Assembly: GCA_020848055.1 (NCBI GenBank) | Contig: JADLBB010000216.1 | Coordinates: forward strand, 1 to 6,234 | Source: Chloroflexota bacterium | GTDB taxonomy: Bacteria > Chloroflexota > Limnocylindria > QHBO01 | DNA length: 6,234 nucleotides | Direction of reading: 5' to 3' | In this document: positions 4,507 to 6,234 of the stretch, piece after piece | How the letters are laid out: each line of letters begins with the position of its first letter | How positions within the stretch are numbered: the first letter of the stretch is position 1 | Translations under genes and position numbers: made by a program | Notes under the pieces: generated by a model | The model's input: only the letters and a program-made list of their open reading frames with translations | Told to the model about the DNA's origin: nothing | Databases searched by the model: none

Positions 4507-4805
4507 TCAGCCGATGCCGAGTGTGCCGGTGCGGAGCCAGCGCCTCATCAGCCGGTTGAAGAGGAGCGCACCGCCCAGCAGCGCCCCGACGGCGCAGGCT
4601 GCCAGGATGGCGATCTCGGCCAGCAACGGCAGCAGCACGGTGACGCCGGAGAGGCTGCCGCGGAAGGCGTCAATCGCGTAGGCGATCGGGTTGAATCAGG
4701 CCAGCGTCCGGAACGGCTCGGGGATGAACGGGATCAAGTAGAAGGCCTCGCTCAGGAGCAGCAGCGGCCGGAAGGTCAGCGTCATCATCAGACCACCCGG
4801 CGGGA
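4507..4805 (-). pseudogene. Remnant of an ABC-2 type transporter permease
   Basis: On the minus strand the sequence encodes the C-terminal end of an ABC-2 family permease: GGLMMTLTFRPLLLLSEAFY, then FIPEPFRTLA, an in-frame TGA (plus-strand 4696-4698), then FNPIAYAIDAFRG and a hydrophobic helix (about VTVLLPLLAEIAILAACAVG), ending in RRWLRTGTLGIG and TGA at 4507-4509. 'Pepfr.la.fNPi.YaiDafR' is the hallmark C-terminal motif of the family. The TGA sits where a tryptophan or similar is usual, so TGG to TGA is a likely cause. Upstream of about 4805 the reading frame no longer looks like a permease, so most of the usual roughly 250 residues are missing. No ATP-binding partner lies next to it. It would encode no functional transporter. 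Confidence 0.75.
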
Positions 4806-4925
4806 TGGCCGGGGTAAGGATTTCGACACAACCCCAGGCCGACATTGACCTAACGACAGTGCGGAAGATAGAGGCTGCTGGCATCAGGACCCGCCCGGAC
4901 GCTGCCCAGTCGCTCAACGACCGCC

Positions 4926-4954
4926 TTGCCCGGCCCGGGTCAGCGTGGCACAAT
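4926..4954 (+). promoter_or_regulatory. Putative sigma-70 promoter of miaB
   Basis: TTGCCC (4926-4931) and CACAAT (4949-4954) each match the consensus at four of six positions and are separated by the ideal 17 bases. Transcription would begin near 4961, giving a leader of about 57 bases. I see no other feature between the permease remnant (about 4805) and miaB. Confidence 0.45.
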
Positions 4955-5017
4955 AGACGGTCGCACCGGCGGTGAGCGCGGTGCGCTTCGGCTGGCTCCC
5001 GTTCGCGAGGTGTGCCG

Positions 5018-6234
5018 GTGGCGACGTCCGCGCAGCGCTACTATATCTGGACCGTCGGCTGTCAGATGAACCAGGCCGACTCGGCCCGCGTGGCGGCCGT
5101 GCTGCGCGAGGCTGGCCTGACCGAGGCCGATGGCGAAGACGACGCCGACGTCGTCATCCTCAACTCGTGCAGCGTGCGCCGGCAAGCCGAGCTGCGCATC
5201 GAGGGCAAGCTCGGCTCTTTGCTGGGCCTCAAGCGGCGCCGGCCCGACCTCAAGGTCGCGCTCACCGGCTGCATGGTCACGGGTCAGCAGGGGCAGCTCA
5301 AGCGCCAGTTTCCAGTCATCGACTACTTCTTTGAGCCCTCGGACCTGGACGACTTCGCTGCCCAGTTCCTGCCCGATCATGCCGTCGACGCCCGCGAGCT
5401 GGTCCATTACTACGTCGATGAGCGCCGCGACCCGTCAGTGACCGCCTTCGTGCCGGTCGTCTATGGCTGCAACAAGAACTGCTCCTACTGCGTCGTGCCC
5501 TTCCGGCGCGGCCAGGAGCGCAGCCGGCCGGTGGCCGATATCGTGCGCGAGGTTGCGGCGCTGGCGGCACGCGGTGTGCGCGAGGTGACGCTGCTCGGTC
5601 AGACGGTCAATCATTATGGCCGCGATCTGTCGGAGCGGCCGACGCTGGCGCAGTTGCTGGCGGCTGTGTCGGCGGTCGACGGACTGGAGCGGCTCCGGTT
5701 CTTGACGTCGTACCCGCGCGACTTCGGCCCCGACCTGATCGCGGCGGTCGCGACTCTGCCGAAGGTTTGCGAGCACATCAACATCCCCGTGCAACACGGC
5801 GACAACGCCGTCCTGCGCCGCATGCGGCGCGCCTACACCGTCGAGCGCTACCGCGACCTGATCGACCGGCTGCGCGCTAATGTGCCCGGCGTGACGATCG
5901 CCACCGACATCATCGTCGGCTTCCCCGGTGAGACGGCCGAGCAGTTCGATGCGACGCTGCGCCTGATCGAGGATGTGCGCTTCGACGTCGTCCACGGCGC
6001 GATGTACTCGCCGCGACCGGACACGCTGTCGGCGACCTGGCCGGACGATGTGCCGCCGGGCGAGAAGCTGCGCCGGCACAAGGCGCTGGAAGCGCTCCAG
6101 ACCGGCATCGCCACGAGCATCAACCGGCGCCTCGTCGGCAGCGAGCAGGACGTCCTGATCGAGCAGGAGGGCGCCGGCCGCTGGGGCGGGCGCACGCGCG
6201 GCAACAAGCTCGTCTACCTGACCGACGGCGCGGC
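5018..6234 (+). CDS. miaB: tRNA-2-methylthio-N6-dimethylallyladenosine synthase MiaB (3' partial)
   Basis: MiaB is a cytoplasmic radical SAM methylthiotransferase that converts i6A37 to ms2i6A37 in tRNAs reading UNN codons. The 405 visible residues show the full family plan. The N-terminal UPF0004 domain holds three cluster cysteines, C15 (VGCQMN), C51 (LNSCSVR) and C85 (LTGCMV). The radical SAM domain has CNKNCSYC (C151, C155, C158) followed by RGQERSRP, LLGQTVNHYG and ATDIIVGFPGET. The TRAM domain begins near residue 375 and runs off the window. Some 40-60 residues are probably missing by comparison with usual length. GTG 5018 is chosen because GAGGTG lies 5 bases before it; an in-frame GTG at 5012 is possible but overlaps that site. 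GQERSRP and the N-terminal motif favour MiaB over MtaB or RimO. Confidence 0.93.
   Translation, partial: MATSAQRYYIWTVGCQMNQADSARVAAVLREAGLTEADGEDDADVVILNSCSVRRQAELRIEGKLGSLLGLKRRRPDLKVALTGCMVTGQQGQLKRQFPVIDYFFEPSDLDDFAAQFLPDHAVDARELVHYYVDERRDPSVTAFVPVVYGCNKNCSYCVVPFRRGQERSRPVADIVREVAALAARGVREVTLLGQTVNHYGRDLSERPTLAQLLAAVSAVDGLERLRFLTSYPRDFGPDLIAAVATLPKVCEHINIPVQHGDNAVLRRMRRAYTVERYRDLIDRLRANVPGVTIATDIIVGFPGETAEQFDATLRLIEDVRFDVVHGAMYSPRPDTLSATWPDDVPPGEKLRRHKALEALQTGIATSINRRLVGSEQDVLIEQEGAGRWGGRTRGNKLVYLTDGA

Noticed and set aside
5435..6079. Minus-strand frame of 214 residues opposite miaB
   Set aside because: It is the antisense shadow of an unmistakable radical SAM gene.

Overview
This is a GC-rich bacterial window (about two thirds G+C by eye, with strong G/C preference at third codon positions). 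I see no taxonomic marker beyond the proteins themselves. The style of the MiaB protein (GQTVNHYG variant) and the GGGGGTC-type intergenic repeats would fit a Chloroflexota/Thermomicrobia-like organism, but that is only a guess.

Layout. Positions 1-221 (+) hold the end of an unidentified gene and a small acidic protein that overlaps it by one base. Positions 1-445 (-) carry an open frame whose first residues resemble the lead-in to an ABC-ATPase Walker A motif but without the P-loop lysine. Positions 467-1324 (-) encode a TIM-barrel sugar phosphate isomerase/epimerase. It is divergent, across 131 bp, from 1456-2775 (+), a LarA-like nickel-pincer racemase/epimerase. The shared intergenic region has a good -10 and Shine-Dalgarno (SD) site for the LarA-like gene.

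From 2707 to 4459 lies the most unusual part. The last 69 bp of the LarA-like gene are followed by a G-rich heptamer repeat, a Phd-like antitoxin and a VapC-like PIN toxin. Then comes a second copy of the same 69 bp tail with its stop codon, another G-rich repeat, and a paralogous antitoxin-toxin pair (about 79% and 76% protein identity by hand alignment). A third, 57 bp copy of the tail ends the array. Every difference among the three tails is a synonymous third-position change, so each copy looks like the end of a once-functional gene. The pattern resembles integrative elements that enter the 3' end of a gene and restore it, as phage 21 and e14 do at icd. Here the cargo is a toxin-antitoxin pair and no integrase is in view. 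Unequal recombination is an alternative. Both toxins appear to start at a CTG codon that overlaps the antitoxin stop.

Positions 4507-4805 (-) hold the broken C-terminal end of an ABC-2 type transporter permease with an in-frame TGA. Positions 5018-6234 (+) are the first 405 codons of miaB, the tRNA methylthiotransferase, behind its own plausible promoter.

How they work together: the isomerase and LarA-like enzyme may share a hydroxy acid or sugar acid pathway. The toxin-antitoxin pairs are self-contained and appear to have been inserted behind the LarA-like gene. miaB is a housekeeping gene unrelated to the rest.
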